From positions 1 to 34,783 of the forward strand of contig BAXE01000037.1 of the NCBI GenBank assembly GCA_001310415.1: 34,783 nt of DNA, written 5' to 3'. The stretch is from Enterovibrio sp. JCM 19048. GTDB lineage: Bacteria > Pseudomonadota > Gammaproteobacteria > Enterobacterales > Vibrionaceae. The number at the start of each line of letters is the position of its first letter. Within the stretch, counting starts at the first letter, position 1. A program made the position numbers and the translations under genes. The notes under the pieces were generated by a model. It made no database searches. It was not told the DNA's origin and saw only the letters and a program-made list of their open reading frames with translations. Shown piece after piece: positions 1 through 10,696 of the stretch.

Positions 1-2
1 GA

Positions 3-20
3 GGCGACCGATTGGTCGCC
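3..20 (-). terminator. Hairpin downstream of the large lipoprotein gene
   Basis: A perfect 7-bp inverted repeat (GGCGACC / GGTCGCC) with a 4-base loop lies 20 bases beyond the lipoprotein stop codon. The minus-strand T tract, if any, falls outside the window. On the plus strand the hairpin is followed by TTGTTGTTT, so it could also end a plus-strand gene to the left. Confidence 0.5.
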
Positions 21-39
21 TTGTTGTTTCTTGGGTTGG

Positions 40-3000
40 TTATTTAATGCGAACCCACTCGGACTCGTGCTGGCCTTTGTGGCGCCACATTTTGTTGGTA
101 TCAGTGATTGGGTTCCATTCCCACTTCACCCAAGTGCCTTCCCAAGGGTAGCTCTTGTTAAGCTCTTCATACGTACAGGTATGGTTACCCTCATACATAC
201 AAGGAAGATCATTCAGTGGCGAATTTTCCCATGCGTAGAAGCCATCATACTCTGCCGCTGGTGATGAGGTGACAGTATAGCCATCAACTGTATAGGCATA
301 ATCAGAATATTCCGAAGACTCTCCACCAGTCACAAAGGTTTCGCGCCACGTAGAACCCACAAAGCTTATTGATTTCGCGGCGACAGCTTCAACTGCTTCT
401 TTAGCTTCAGTTTCGCTAGTGAAGTACTTCTGTGTCCACACTTCCGCACTGCCTGCATCCTGCATGCTCATCATACCGGCGGTATCAGCCAGATAGTGAA
501 TGACTCATCACCGTTGTAACTGTCACCTTTGTTCCAGAATTGATAAGCATGATTGCCGTTCATTGCTTGGTAAGCGGTGATTTTCTGCTCACCTTCGAAT
601 TTTGCCCATTCTGTCCAGCCTGTGGATGTGTAATCGGAAAACTCTTCGATAATTTCACCGTTGAATACTGACAAATAACCAACAGTCATACCGTCGACAA
701 AGTAGATGCCGTTTTCATCGATGATCAGATCGTGCTTTGGTTCGATGCTGAAATCACGGTCGATAAAGGTGTTGATGATAAATTCTTCATCACCGGAGTT
801 AGCCTTTTCAGAGACGTAAATTGTCAGAGCCTGACCAGACTGGAAGTTAGAGGCTGTTGCCTGATCTTTGCGAACATCCAGATTTACTGCGCAATGAGAA
901 CCATCGACATCGATGTCTTGGAATGCGTATGGTTTGTGCATCCAATTTTCCATACCGAAGTCAAAATTCGCGCCGTTGGTGCCTTCACCAATCAGACGGA
1001 AGTAGTCTGCACGCAGGTCTGCAGGGATGAAGCCATTATTCTGAGTATTATCTGGGTCAGCTTTGAAGCCCAAATCTTCACAGAGAGTGTTTTCAAAGAA
1101 CAGATCGACATCAATATGATCTTGTTTTTCGTTGGCAGTGAACTGGCCGTGACGTGAGCGGGCTGAAATGTTGACTTCTTTGCCCAGCCACACCGAACCT
1201 TCAGCATCATTCCAGTAATTGGTTGCCGATTCCAAGCCGTTAAAGAAAGTCATACCACTCTCAACTGTGGTGACATTAAGCATTGCCTGACCAGCTTCGG
1301 TGCGGGAGACTGCACCCACTTCCTGCTGTCCGATAACGATGATGCGAGGTTGACGTGCATCTTGTGAATGGTCGCCGGTGTACTGCGTCAGGGTCAAGGT
1401 GCCTTCGCCAGGCAAAGCCACTCAATGTGACCTTGTTGGTTAAGCTTCCAAGTACCATCCTGTTTTACAATTTCTGACTCTTGTGGACATTGTGCTTCGC
1501 CTTCACCAAGCTGAACAGTACCGGACAGGTTGTTGTCACCCTCAATAAATTTGATGCCCATACAGTTGGCATAGTGACGCCAATTGTTGTTAACCAGTTG
1601 TTCGCTCTCTCTGTTCCAGCGGTACCAGGTTTTATCGGCACCTACCAGCATATCGCGAAGTTCAGTATTGATGGCCGGTGTCACTGGCGCGAATGAAAAC
1701 TGATGTTTAACAGCAGTGTTCACGCCATCGGTAACTGAGATATCCAGCTTACCGTCTGTTGGTGCACCAATTGGTGCGCCTGTCAGGACAACAACGTCGC
1801 CAGCCATTTTCGCCGTTACGCCAGCGATGGTTGATTTCGCTGTGTATACCAAAGCGTCGCCATTTTTGTCGCTAAACAGACCGTCAAGGTCAAACTGCTT
1901 GTTGACTTCAACGCCTTGCTCCAACTTGATAGCTTTAACAGTAGCCCCGATGTTGGTTGCCACGTCGTTGTTCAGCGTTGGTGCGTAGTTGTAGCTCTTA
2001 ACAGTCAGGTTTAGCGTGGTGGATGAGGTAATCAGCGAAGGTTTGCCGTTAACCAGTACCATCTCGCCTTTACTGTTCAGGTCGTTGGTTGAAAGCTGGA
2101 TTTTGTAGGTGCCTGCAGAAACCGCCTTGGTTGAATCTACACGCGCAATAACCAGCGTGCTATCAGTCAGAGTAACTTTCAGGTTTTTCGATTGCAGCGC
2201 TTTGTCGTTGGCGATGGAAATAGTGTTGGATTTACCCAATGTTTCCGCATCGACGTCCGTTACCAAAGAAGCAACAGAGACATTTGCGATGACTTTATCC
2301 TCACCCCACATGTCCACATCACCGTAGATATCTTTCAGCGACTCTACTTTATTTGCCAACGCGGTGACATTTAACGCATTGAATTTTGCCACATAGTTAT
2401 AAACAACAACGGGTGGCTCTGGTGTAGGTTCTTTCTCTACAGGGACATACGGTTTGTAAGTTTCGTCAGCCAGATCTTTATCAGACATATTAGCCGTCGC
2501 ATCGACAGTTGCATTGACCACCTGATCAAGTTGAGCATCAAACGCTTCATCAGAAGATGCGTTCGCTTTGGTCTCTGTCAGGATCTGGGCCGTTTTGTGG
2601 ATCTTAACTGCCAACGCTTTGCTTGCGTCGTCACCTGCGGTTTTAGCAACGATATAGTCGCCAAACAGCACGTTTTCATCCATTGCCGTTGCTGAGTCCA
2701 ATCCTTCCATCGAAGCCAGAACTTCTTTTTTCGCATCTACTTCAGAGAGGCCTTCAGTCGCCTGCATCTTGGACACGACAAGATCCGTCATTGGGCTGGC
2801 AATTTCAGAGCCTGCAGGTGTACGCAGGACAACCGCTTTCATTGCCTGGCCTGGCATATCGGTATCTTCAGTAAAGAGCTCTGCGTCCGAGTCCAGTGAT
2901 TGGATGGTTGCAATTAGACGTGGAGATGTGTCGAGACGCTTTTCATCTGCTTGGCTGATTTTTGCATCGATGTGACCGTTTTCGTCGGTCAACAAAACGT

Positions 3001-3244
3001 TGCCTTTCAGATCTTTGATTACTTCACCAGCTTCACACTTGCCGTTGTTGTTGTCATCAGCACAAAGGAGTGCATTTTTTAGGTAGCCATCGATACCTGT
3101 AATTATGACACCGCCCGGTTGAACAACACCCTCGTTGCCTCCACCAACAGCACCACTGTCACCACCACATGCTGACAGCGCCAGCGCAGAAGAAATTGCC
3201 ATCGCAAGCGTGGCGTGTTTAGTTCGAAACATCGTCATGTCCAT
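40..3244 (-). CDS. Very large secreted lipoprotein, unknown function (two frameshifts in the assembly)
   Basis: Restored length is about 1068 residues. It begins with a basic n-region, a hydrophobic stretch and the lipobox LSAC followed by GGDSG, so it should be a lipid-anchored envelope protein. Starts at 3244, 3238 or 3232 are all possible; the last gives the shortest signal peptide. Soon after the lipobox comes an Asp/Asn-rich segment (DDNNNGKCEAGE) resembling calcium-binding loops. The centre has Thr/Val-rich beta segments with a cadherin-like DKNGDALVYTA stretch. The acidic C-terminal part carries a Cys pair (CMYEGNHTC). The frame breaks near 1405 and 480; in both places one missing base joins the reading frames smoothly. 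It is divergent from the TraF_2-like gene, which hints at a shared envelope role. I do not recognise a named family, and the function is unknown. Confidence 0.8.
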
Positions 3245-3556
3245 ATTTTATTAAATGCTGTTCAGGGTATAAAAACAGCACATTGTGCTTTTGTGTGTTT
3301 ACTAAGTAAATGCATATTTTTATGGATACTTGGAAATTGCTTAAACTGTGATGGCGGCGGCATTTTTGTGATATGTCTTCCATAACTTTATATATTGGCA
3401 GGGTTTTAAACGGTAGTCTCGGCCGCTTTTCAACCGACAAAACCTGTATATAATTTCACAGCTAAAGTCTGTTGCACAAAAAATAGTGCAGATTTCGGCT
3501 TTGAGTTATTTAGGTTTAAATGTCGAATTTAAATATATTCTAAGAATAAGATAAAA
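3245..3556. other. Divergent intergenic region, 312 bases, AT-rich
   Basis: No gene is seen here. The stretch is much richer in A+T than its neighbours and must hold the promoters of both the lipoprotein and the TraF_2-like gene. It includes a TATAAT box at 3449-3454 and a short inverted repeat at 3473-3490, described separately. Confidence 0.6.
3427..3454 (+). promoter_or_regulatory. Candidate sigma-70 promoter for the TraF_2-like gene
   Basis: A perfect -10 box TATAAT at 3449-3454 is preceded by TGTA and, 16 bases upstream, by a weak -35 (TTTTCA, 3427-3432). The resulting leader would be about 95 bases. An inverted repeat, TGCAC / GTGCA (3473-3490), lies just downstream of the expected start site and could be an operator or leader hairpin. 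This is judged from consensus match only. Confidence 0.35.
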
Positions 3557-4710
3557 ATGAAAAAGACAGGTATCTCTTTAGCGGTGGCGTTAGCTACAGT
3601 TTCTTCGCAAGCAATGGCATTTGGTGCTGTTGATGCGCGTTCAGCGGCAATGGGTGGTACGGGAGTTGCGTCTTCCAATTACCTGATGGCTCCTTTCCAC
3701 AACCCGGCACAAGCTGTTCATTACACCGACTCTGATGATTTTGGTGTGTTGTTGAGCCTTAACCTTGGTGCACACGATGGTGACGACCTGTACAACAAGA
3801 TTGATCATTTCCAGCAGCTGGATGATGAGCTTCAGTACAACGGTCAGGATGAACAGGTGCAGCAGGAGTGGCGTGATGCCCTGAAAGCGCTGGATAACGG
3901 AACCCTGAATGTTGATACCAATATTGGTATCGCTGCTGCTATCCCTAATCGCTATGTAAGTATGAACCTGTTTGCCCAGGCAAACGTGGCAACCATTGCA
4001 ATGACGGACGTTGACGAGAATGATTTGGTCGGCGTGCCGGATACCGAGACAATGCAGTCGACGGTACAGGGCGTGATCGGTGGAACTGTCGATGTGGGTA
4101 TTGCGCTGGCCCGCGCTTTTGAACTGCCGTTTGCTGGCCAGCGTCTGTCAATTGGTGTGACGCCAAAAGCGCAGCACATTGTGGCGGTAAATTACAAAAA
4201 TACCGTTGCTGGCTTTGAAGAAGACGATTTTGACCTGGGCTCAGAGTATCAGCAAAAGACTGTATTTAACGCCGATATGGGTCTGAGCTACATGCCAACG
4301 GATTACCTCACCGTCGGTCTGGCGGCTAAAAACCTGTTTGCACAGGAGCTTGAGACCAACGTCAGCAATGCTTCACAGGCAACATTCCTTGTTGAGCCTA
4401 AATACACGGTAGGTATGGCATTCAATACCCGCTTCCTGACCATTGCTGCAGACTACGACATTTCAAAAACACGTTACTTCAAAGAAGTGGCTCATGAAAC
4501 CCAGTTTGCCCGCATTGGCATTGAGCTAAATGCATGGGATTGGGCACAGCTTCGTGCCGGTTACAGTGCGAGCATGACCGATTATGCGCAAGACACTATC
4601 ACTGCGGGCTTTGGTGTTAAACCGTTCGGCGCATTTGGTTTTGACTTGGGGCATACTACGGCGAAGACAGCAACTATGGCTTGTCTGCCCAATTGGTGAT
4701 CACGCTTTAA
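3557..4710 (+). CDS. TraF_2-family (conjugal transfer TraF-like) exported outer-membrane protein
   Basis: Restored length is about 384 residues. A signal peptide ends at AMA-FG (about residue 22). It is followed by an FadL/OMP-like start (SAAMGGTGVAS, then NPAQ) and alternating amphipathic strands typical of a beta barrel. Overall it resembles the chromosomal proteins that databases name conjugal transfer protein TraF (TraF_2) in vibrios; these are not part of a conjugation system and their role is not established. The frame as written stops at 4699. One missing base near 4645 restores a C-terminus reading HTYGEDSNYG... and ending at 4710 just before a strong terminator, so the frameshift is probably an assembly error. 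It is divergently transcribed from the large lipoprotein. Confidence 0.8.
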
Positions 4711-4725
4711 CGTTGCCAGATAAAG

Positions 4726-4754
4726 AAAAAGCACGGTTTCGGCCGTGCTTTTTT
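4726..4754. terminator. Bidirectional Rho-independent terminator between the TraF_2-like gene and gppA
   Basis: GCACGG / CCGTGC stem (4731-4736, 4743-4748) with a 6-base loop, flanked by five A on the left and six T on the right. It serves the plus-strand gene ending at 4710 and the minus-strand gppA ending at 4770. Confidence 0.9.
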
Positions 4755-4769
4755 GTGTTTGCCGCTCAC

Positions 4770-6250
4770 TCACTGAACCGTTAGCGGCCAGTGGTTATCG
4801 CTCTGGCGTTCGGCTTCCATGGTCAGCTCGGTGGCCATCAGGCGTTGGTTTCCAGCCAGTGCTCTGGCAGGGTAAGCGATAAAGTATCGCCGTCTGCTTT
4901 GAGTGTGACTTCCGGTATCGCTTTGTTATCGCGGCGGTGACAGAGGATCACAGCCAGACGCAACAAGCGTAGCAAGCGGTTGGCGCTGTTCGGCGAGATT
5001 GCGCTTTGCTGGCCAATCGGCACCAGTTGTTCGCGGTAATGGCGCAGCATTTCAGCCAGCAGGTTTTTTTGCGCGCGGGTAAAACCGGGCAGGTCGAGGC
5101 TGCTGATCAGATAGGCGGCGTGTTCACCGTCGCGTTTAAAGCCAATGCTCATTCCAATTTCATGCAGTGATGACGCTGCATTCAGCAGTGTCGGTGCAAC
5201 AGGCTCTGTAACCCAGTTTTCGCCGCATTGCTTTAACAGTGAAAGGGCAGTGTTTGCCACGTAGTCTGCATGGGCGGTATCAAGCTGATAACGGGACTGT
5301 ATGGATTTAATCGTACGCTTGCGGATGTCTTGTTCACACATCGTATCAAGCATGCCGTACACCAAGCCTTCACGCAGTGCGCCGCCGGCCAGTGTCATGG
5401 ACTCAATCCCAAGTTCTTCAAAAATGGCGATAAGAATAGAAAGGCCACTTGGGAATACCAATGCACGCTCCAGCGTCAGGCCGTCAATGTCGAGCTCTTC
5501 CACCTGACCAAAGCCAATCGCCTGTTTGCGAAGGCGCTGCAGTTTGGCAAGGGTGATGGTTTCATCCATGCCCTGTGCGACCATGATCTCCTGCAATGCC
5601 TGCACCGTACCACTGGCACCGACGCAGACATCCCAACCGAGTTCACGGTAGCGCTTCACGATAGGTAACAGTACCTGCTTGGCTCCGTCAATGGCGCGGC
5701 TGAAGCTTTTCTCGGTCAGGGAGCGGTCTTTGAAGTGGGTTTCCAGCCAGGTGACACAACCCATATCGAGGCTGGTCAGTGCCGCTGCATCAAACCCTTC
5801 ACCGATAATGACTTCAGTGCTGGCGCCGCCAATATCAACCACCAATCGCTTACCTTTACCGCCTGACGTGTGCGCGACACCTTGATAGATGGTGCAGGCT
5901 TCCTGTTCACCGGTAATGACCTGGATGTCATGACCGAGGATCTGGTTGGCGCGGGAGATAAAAGAGGTGGCGTTTTTGGCGCTGCGAAGGGCGGCGGTGG
6001 CCACGATGCGGATGTTCTCCGGCGGGATATCCTGAAGGCGCTCTGCGAATAGCGAGAGGCAATCCCAGCCGCGTTGCATGGCTTCGTCACTCAACATCAG
6101 ATTGCTGTCGAGGCCGGAAGCAAGACGGACTTTACGTTTGATTTTTGCCAGTGTTTGTACACTGCCTTCGACCTCGCGCACAACCAGCATATGGAAGCTG
6201 TTTGAACCGAGATCGATGGCTGCGTACAGGGGCGAACGCGCGTATTCCAT
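4770..6250 (-). CDS. gppA: Guanosine-5'-triphosphate,3'-diphosphate pyrophosphatase (ppGpp metabolism)
   Basis: Ppx/GppA phosphatase family: converts pppGpp to ppGpp and may also hydrolyse polyphosphate. The N-terminus has the actin-like nucleotide-binding motif YAAIDLGSNSFHM; further on are VATAALR, ITGEQEA, VVDIGGAST and SMTLAGGALREGLVYG, all close to the E. coli protein. A TTG at 6274 would add eight residues, but the ATG at 6250 has AGGGG upstream and fits the family start. As written the frame stops at 4838. A missing base there restores a C-terminus (ATELTMEAERQ...HWPLTV) ending at 4770 and a length of 493 residues, against 494 in E. coli. It follows rhlB by 24 bases, the enterobacterial rhlB-gppA operon order. 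Confidence 0.95.
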
Positions 6251-6274
6251 GCTCTCGTAATACCCCTGAATCAA

Positions 6275-7557
6275 TTAGGCTTTGTTTGCCGGGCGACGAC
6301 GGCCACGGCCGCGTTGCTGCGAGTTTCCTGATGTGTTGCGACGGCCATTGACTTGGCGTGGACGCTGAACACGGATTGGCGCAGGCAGTTCAGTCAGCAG
6401 CGCATCTTGGTTGTAGTCAGACACTGGAATCGTGTGGCCGATATACTCTTCGATGGCTGGCAGGTTGACCGCATACTCTTCACAGGCAAAGCTGATTGAC
6501 GCGCCGCTTGCACCTGCACGGCCAGTACGGCCAATACGGTGAACATAGTCTTCGCAGTCATCAGGCAAGTCGTAGTTGAACACGTGGGTTACCTGCGGAA
6601 TGTGCAGGCCGCGTGCCGCTACGTCAGTCGCAACCAGAATGTCCACGTTACCTTTGGTGAACTCTTCCAGGATTTTGACGCGTTTTTTCTGCGGTACATC
6701 GCCGGTCAGCAGACCTGCACGCAGATCGTCAGCCGCCAGATGGCCCCAGATGTCTTCACAACGGTGTTTGGTGTTGGCAAACACGATTGCGCGATCTGGC
6801 CACTCTTCCTCAATCAGGGTTTGCAGCAGACGCATTTTGTCGTTGTTCGACGGGTAGAAAAGTTCTTCTTTAATGCGGTGACCGGTTTTTTGATCCGGTT
6901 CCACTTCCACATGCTCAGGGTTGGTCATGTGTTCAAACGCCAGTTCCTGTACGCGGTATGACAGCGTCGCAGAGAACAGCATGTTCAGGCGCTCAGACGG
7001 CGCAGGCATGCGGCGGAACAGGAAGCGGATGTCTTTAATAAAGCCCAGATCGAACATACGGTCGGCTTCGTCCAGTACGACAGCTGGATGCAACGCAGGT
7101 CAATAACGCGCTGTTTGTAGAAGTCGATAATACGGCCGCAGGTGCCAATCAGGATATCAACGCCGTTTTCCAGCACCTCTTTTTGCTTCTCGTACGCTTC
7201 GCCGCCGTAAGCCAGGCCTGCGGTCAAAGAGGTGGATGCCAAGAGCGGAGCAGCATCATTGTAGATCTGGATCGCAAGTTCGCGCGTTGGTGCCATAATG
7301 ATGGCACGCGGACAGTTTTTCTTGCGGTCGGCAGGTGCCTCCGTTGTCAGCAAATGGTGGAAAGTCGCAGTCAGGAATGCCAGTGTTTTACCGGTACCCG
7401 TTTGGGCCTGTCCTGCAATGTCTCGGCCGGTGAGCAGGACCGGCAATGCCAAGGCTTGGATAGGGGTACAATTGTGAAACCCTTTCTCTTCCAAACCCTT
7501 GATAACATCGGCGTGAAGGCCGAAGTCGGCAAATTTCTGCTCTGTGAGATGCGTCAT
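6275..7557 (-). CDS. rhlB: ATP-dependent DEAD-box RNA helicase RhlB
   Basis: Degradosome-associated RNA helicase. Helicase motifs appear in order: Q motif region (CTPIQALALP), motif I AQTGTGKT, Ia PTRELA, motif II DEAD within VLDEADRMFDLGF, motif III SAT, and motif VI HRIGRTGRAGASG. The C-terminus is a basic Arg/Gly-rich tail. The frame is broken near 7088, exactly before the DEAD motif; one missing base restores DLRCIQAVVLDEADR. Restored length is about 427 residues, against 421 in E. coli. Three closely spaced ATGs exist (7569, 7563, 7557); the last begins MTHLTEQKF like E. coli and has GGA five bases upstream. It is divergent from trxA and upstream of gppA, as in enterobacteria. Confidence 0.95.
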
Positions 7558-7676
7558 TTTCATCCGCATAGAATATCAGCTTAGGCTTGCAATACGATAG
7601 TGAATACATTCAAATAGTGCGATGATTTACTGGTTGGTCTTCCGCCAGTGACAAAAAACAATCATTGGAGTGAAAG

Positions 7677-8003
7677 ATGAGCGACAAGATTTTGCAGCTG
7701 ACTGACGACAGCTTCGAGGCAGATGTTATCAAGGCTGCAGGCCCTGTGCTGGTAGATTTCTGGGCAGAGTGGTGTGGTCCTTGTAAAATGATTGCCCCGA
7801 TTCTTGACGAAATCGCTGAAGAATACGAAGGGAAAGTCACTATCGGTAAACTGAATATCGACCAAAACGCAGGTACACCACCTAAGTTCGGTATCCGTGG
7901 CATTCCAACCCTGCTGCTGTTCAAAGACGGCGGTGTAGCGGCAACCAAAGTTGGCGCACTGTCTAAGACTCAACTGAAAGAGTTTCTTGACGCCAACCTG
8001 TAA
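7677..8003 (+). CDS. trxA: Thioredoxin 1
   Basis: Intact 108-residue thioredoxin with the WCGPC active site (residues 32-36), the buried Asp in LVDFWAEW and the cis-Pro loop GIPTLLLF. It reduces protein disulfides, including those of ribonucleotide reductase and methionine sulfoxide reductases, using electrons from thioredoxin reductase. TGGAG six to ten bases before the ATG is a good ribosome-binding site. It lies between rhlB (divergent) and rho (downstream, same strand), the conserved gammaproteobacterial order. Confidence 0.97.
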   Translation: MSDKILQLTDDSFEADVIKAAGPVLVDFWAEWCGPCKMIAPILDEIAEEYEGKVTIGKLNIDQNAGTPPKFGIRGIPTLLLFKDGGVAATKVGALSKTQLKEFLDANL

Positions 8004-8011
8004 TGCGAAAG

Positions 8012-8048
8012 AAGCCGTGTCTCTCCCCGGGACGCGGCTTTATTCTTT
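8012..8048 (+). terminator. Hairpin terminator after trxA
   Basis: AAGCCGTGTC / GACGCGGCTT stem (one G-T pair) around a 9-base loop, followed by a broken T tract (TTTATTCTTT). It separates trxA from rho. Confidence 0.7.
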
Positions 8049-8190
8049 CCGTCAGCTAGACAGTTTCCCATTCTGGTGCTAACTTATTGCACGTTAATTG
8101 TACATTTCTGTTCATTTCTCGATCACACCCGTGATCTCTAAACTCAAACTAATTCAGACCTCAACTTTGACTGACAAGACACCTACCACT

Positions 8191-9455
8191 ATGAATCTTA
8201 CCGAACTGAAGAATCAGGCCGTTTCTGAGCTGGTTGCCTTAGGCGAAAGCATGGGCCTTGAGAACCTCGCCCGCCTTCGTAAACAAGACATCATCTTTGC
8301 AATCCTTAAGCAACACGCGAAAAGTGGCGAAGATATTTTTGGGAACGGCGTGCTGGAAATTCTTCAGGACGGTTTCGGCTTCCTGCGTAGCGCAGACAGT
8401 TCTTACCTTGCGGGCCCGGATGACATCTATGTCTCTCCAAGCCAAATCCGCCGTTTCAACCTGCGTACCGGTGACACCATTTCAGGCAAAATTCGTCCAC
8501 CAAAAGACGGCGAGCGTTACTTCGCACTGCTGAAAGTGAACGAAGTTAACCACGACAAACCTGACAATGCCCGCAACAAGATCCTGTTCGAAAACTTAAC
8601 GCCACTGCACGCTAACGAGCGTATGGTGATGGAGCGTGGTAACGGTTCTACTGAAGACATCACTGCACGTGTGCTGGATCTGGCATCGCCAATCGGTAAA
8701 GGTCAGCGTGGTCTGATTGTTGCTCCGCCAAAAGCGGGTAAAACCATGCTGCTGCAAAACATCGCACAGAGCATTGCTTACAACCACCCAGAGTGTGAGT
8801 TGATGGTGCTGCTGATCGACGAGCGTCCGGAAGAAGTGACCGAGATGCAGCGTCTGGTTAAAGGCGAAGTCGTTGCATCAACCTTTGACGAGCCAGCAAG
8901 CCGCCACGTTCAGGTTGCTGAAATGGTGATCGAGAAAGCGAAACGTCTGGTTGAACACAAAAAAGACGTGGTTATCCTGCTGGATCCATCACCCGTCTGG
9001 CGCGTGCTTACAACACCGTGGTTCCAAGCTCAGGCAAAGTTCTGACCGGTGGTGTGGACGCCAACGCACTGCACCGTCCGAAGCGTTTCTTCGGTGCTGC
9101 ACGTAACGTAGAGGAAGGCGGCAGCCTGACCATCATCGCAACAGCGCTGGTTGATACCGGTTCTAAGATGGATGAGGTTATCTACGAAGAATTTAAAGGT
9201 ACAGGTAACATGGAACTGCACCTGTCCCGTAAGATTGCAGAGAAGCGTGTCTTCCCGGCCATTGACTTTACCCGTTCAGGTACCCGTCGCGAAGAACTGC
9301 TGACCAAGCCGGACGAACTGCAGAAGATGTGGATCCTGCGTAAGATTGTTCACCCAATGGGCGAAATCGAAGGCATGGAATTCCTGATCGACAAGTTGGC
9401 CATGACCAAAACCAACGACGAGTTCTTCGAAGCGATGCGTCGCCAGAAGTCTTAA
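8191..9455 (+). CDS. rho: Transcription termination factor Rho
   Basis: Hexameric RNA helicase that terminates untranslated transcripts. Visible in order: the N-terminal MNLTELKNQAVSELV helix bundle, the RNA-binding cold-shock-like domain (DGFGFLRS), the Walker A-type motif PPKAGKTMLLQ, Walker B LMVLLIDERPEEV, the Q loop, and the R-loop region ending in GGVDANALHRPKRFFGAARN. The frame breaks near 8986: one missing base restores VVILLDSITRLARAYNTVVP. Restored length is 421 residues (419 in E. coli). The start at 8191 matches the family; the longer upstream reading has no homologous counterpart. The 187-base leader between trxA and rho is where autoregulation acts in E. coli, though I cannot show that here. 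Confidence 0.97.
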
Positions 9456-9471
9456 GACATCCGCTATACTG

Positions 9472-9501
9472 AAAAAGCACCGCCTACTGCGGTGCTTTTT
9501 T
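9472..9501 (+). terminator. Rho-independent terminator after rho
   Basis: GCACCGC / GCGGTGC stem (9477-9483, 9489-9495), 5-base loop, five A before and six T after. Confidence 0.92.
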
Positions 9502-9627
9502 ATAGGCTGACGAAAGGCTGCTCTTTATTTACAATCTTATTAGTTGCCAAAAGTGATACGCAGCCTCAGAATTGAGGCAAATTCGCTACACGATCAGCCG
9601 CTGGATGGGCTGATGCAGGATTCCGGG

Positions 9628-10666
9628 ATGAAACGTCAACTTGTTGCCATGTCATTGATGCTGAGCAGTCTGTTTTCAGGACTGGTTTCTGCCGTGACGC
9701 TTTCCCCTAATGATGTCGCCGCCCATATGGCTGACCCGGCCAATGTTGCCGTTATCCTCCATGCCAATTCCCTGTTTGAAGCAAACGAGTTCACTGAACT
9801 TGATGCTTATCTCGAGACCCTGACGCCGCTGCTGAAAGAAGAAACCTTGACTGTGCTGGCACGCAGCGCCCAAAACTTCAGCAATATGACGCCGGAGCGG
9901 GAAAAGTTTCTGGTGACCATCAGCCACCAGCAACCAACGTATCTGGTGAAAAGTCAGGGCAACGGCTATTGGGTGACCATGCCTGCCTTCAACTATGCCG
10001 GTGAAGCCAAATGGGTGCTCAACCATTGGCAAATCAAACTGATGCAGGATGAGGTGAAACGCCTTCTTGGTTACAACCAGCTTTCTCTGTCCAAGTGGCT
10101 CTCATTTTCCGCTAGTGACTACACGCTGCGGCGTGAAGCTTTGGTGGCACTCATCCCGACCTTGCCGGAAAGTGATATCCAGAAACTGATCAAACTCTAT
10201 CAGGATGACAGCAACATGGTCTGGAGTCCGGATAACGCATTGCTGGCGGCCCTTGCCAGTAAAAGCGGGGATGACGCGCTCTACCAACTGCTTTGGCTTC
10301 GCCGCACTGACAGCTACAGCTTGGCTGTCCTGCAAAGCTTGAGACGCCGCCAGTGACCGCCAAGCACATTCAGCTGATGATCGCGGCGACTGTTAATCCC
10401 GTACTGGCTGACACGGCCATCCGGCAGCTTGCCGGCATCCATCCCTTGCCGCAGGATGCCAAGTCCTTTTTGCTCAAGCAGATCAGCGATCGCCGACGGG
10501 GCAAAAGGTCGTTGTGCTGCTGGCAGACAATGGTCACAGTGACTGGCTGCGCGAGCTGGAAAAAAGCACATCAGGTGTCACGCGCCGCAACATTGAAAAC
10601 GGGTTGGAAGCCGCTCAGGCTGATTGCCATTCTCCGCACTGGTCTGATACCGCCATCCCGTTATAA
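9628..10666 (+). CDS. Exported protein of unknown function between rho and ubiD
   Basis: Restored length about 346 residues. It begins with a clear signal peptide (MKRQLVAMSLMLSSLFSGLVSA, cleavage after VSA), so it should be periplasmic or envelope-bound. The longer reading from 9544 has no ribosome-binding site. The body is helical, with many Leu/Ala repeats (LDAYLETLTPLLKEE; ALVALIPTLPESDIQKLIKLY; ALLAALASKSGDDALYQLLW) that look like HEAT-type or TPR-like helical repeats, but no catalytic motif is evident. The frame breaks near 10345 and 10500; correcting one missing base at each gives a continuous reading ending in SDTAIPL at 10666, 30 bases before ubiD. I do not recognise the family. Confidence 0.75.
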
Positions 10667-10696
10667 TCGAACTCTCACACCTCAACCGGGAAGGTT

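Noticed and set aside
3557..4710. Evidence for a conjugative element because of the TraF name
   Set aside because: No other transfer, relaxase or type IV secretion gene is present; chromosomal TraF_2 proteins in vibrios are stand-alone.
7075..7100. Programmed frameshift in rhlB (and similarly in rho, pldB and ubiD)
   Set aside because: No slippery sequence with a stimulator is seen, the sites are scattered through dozens of unrelated genes, and the family members elsewhere are read in one frame.
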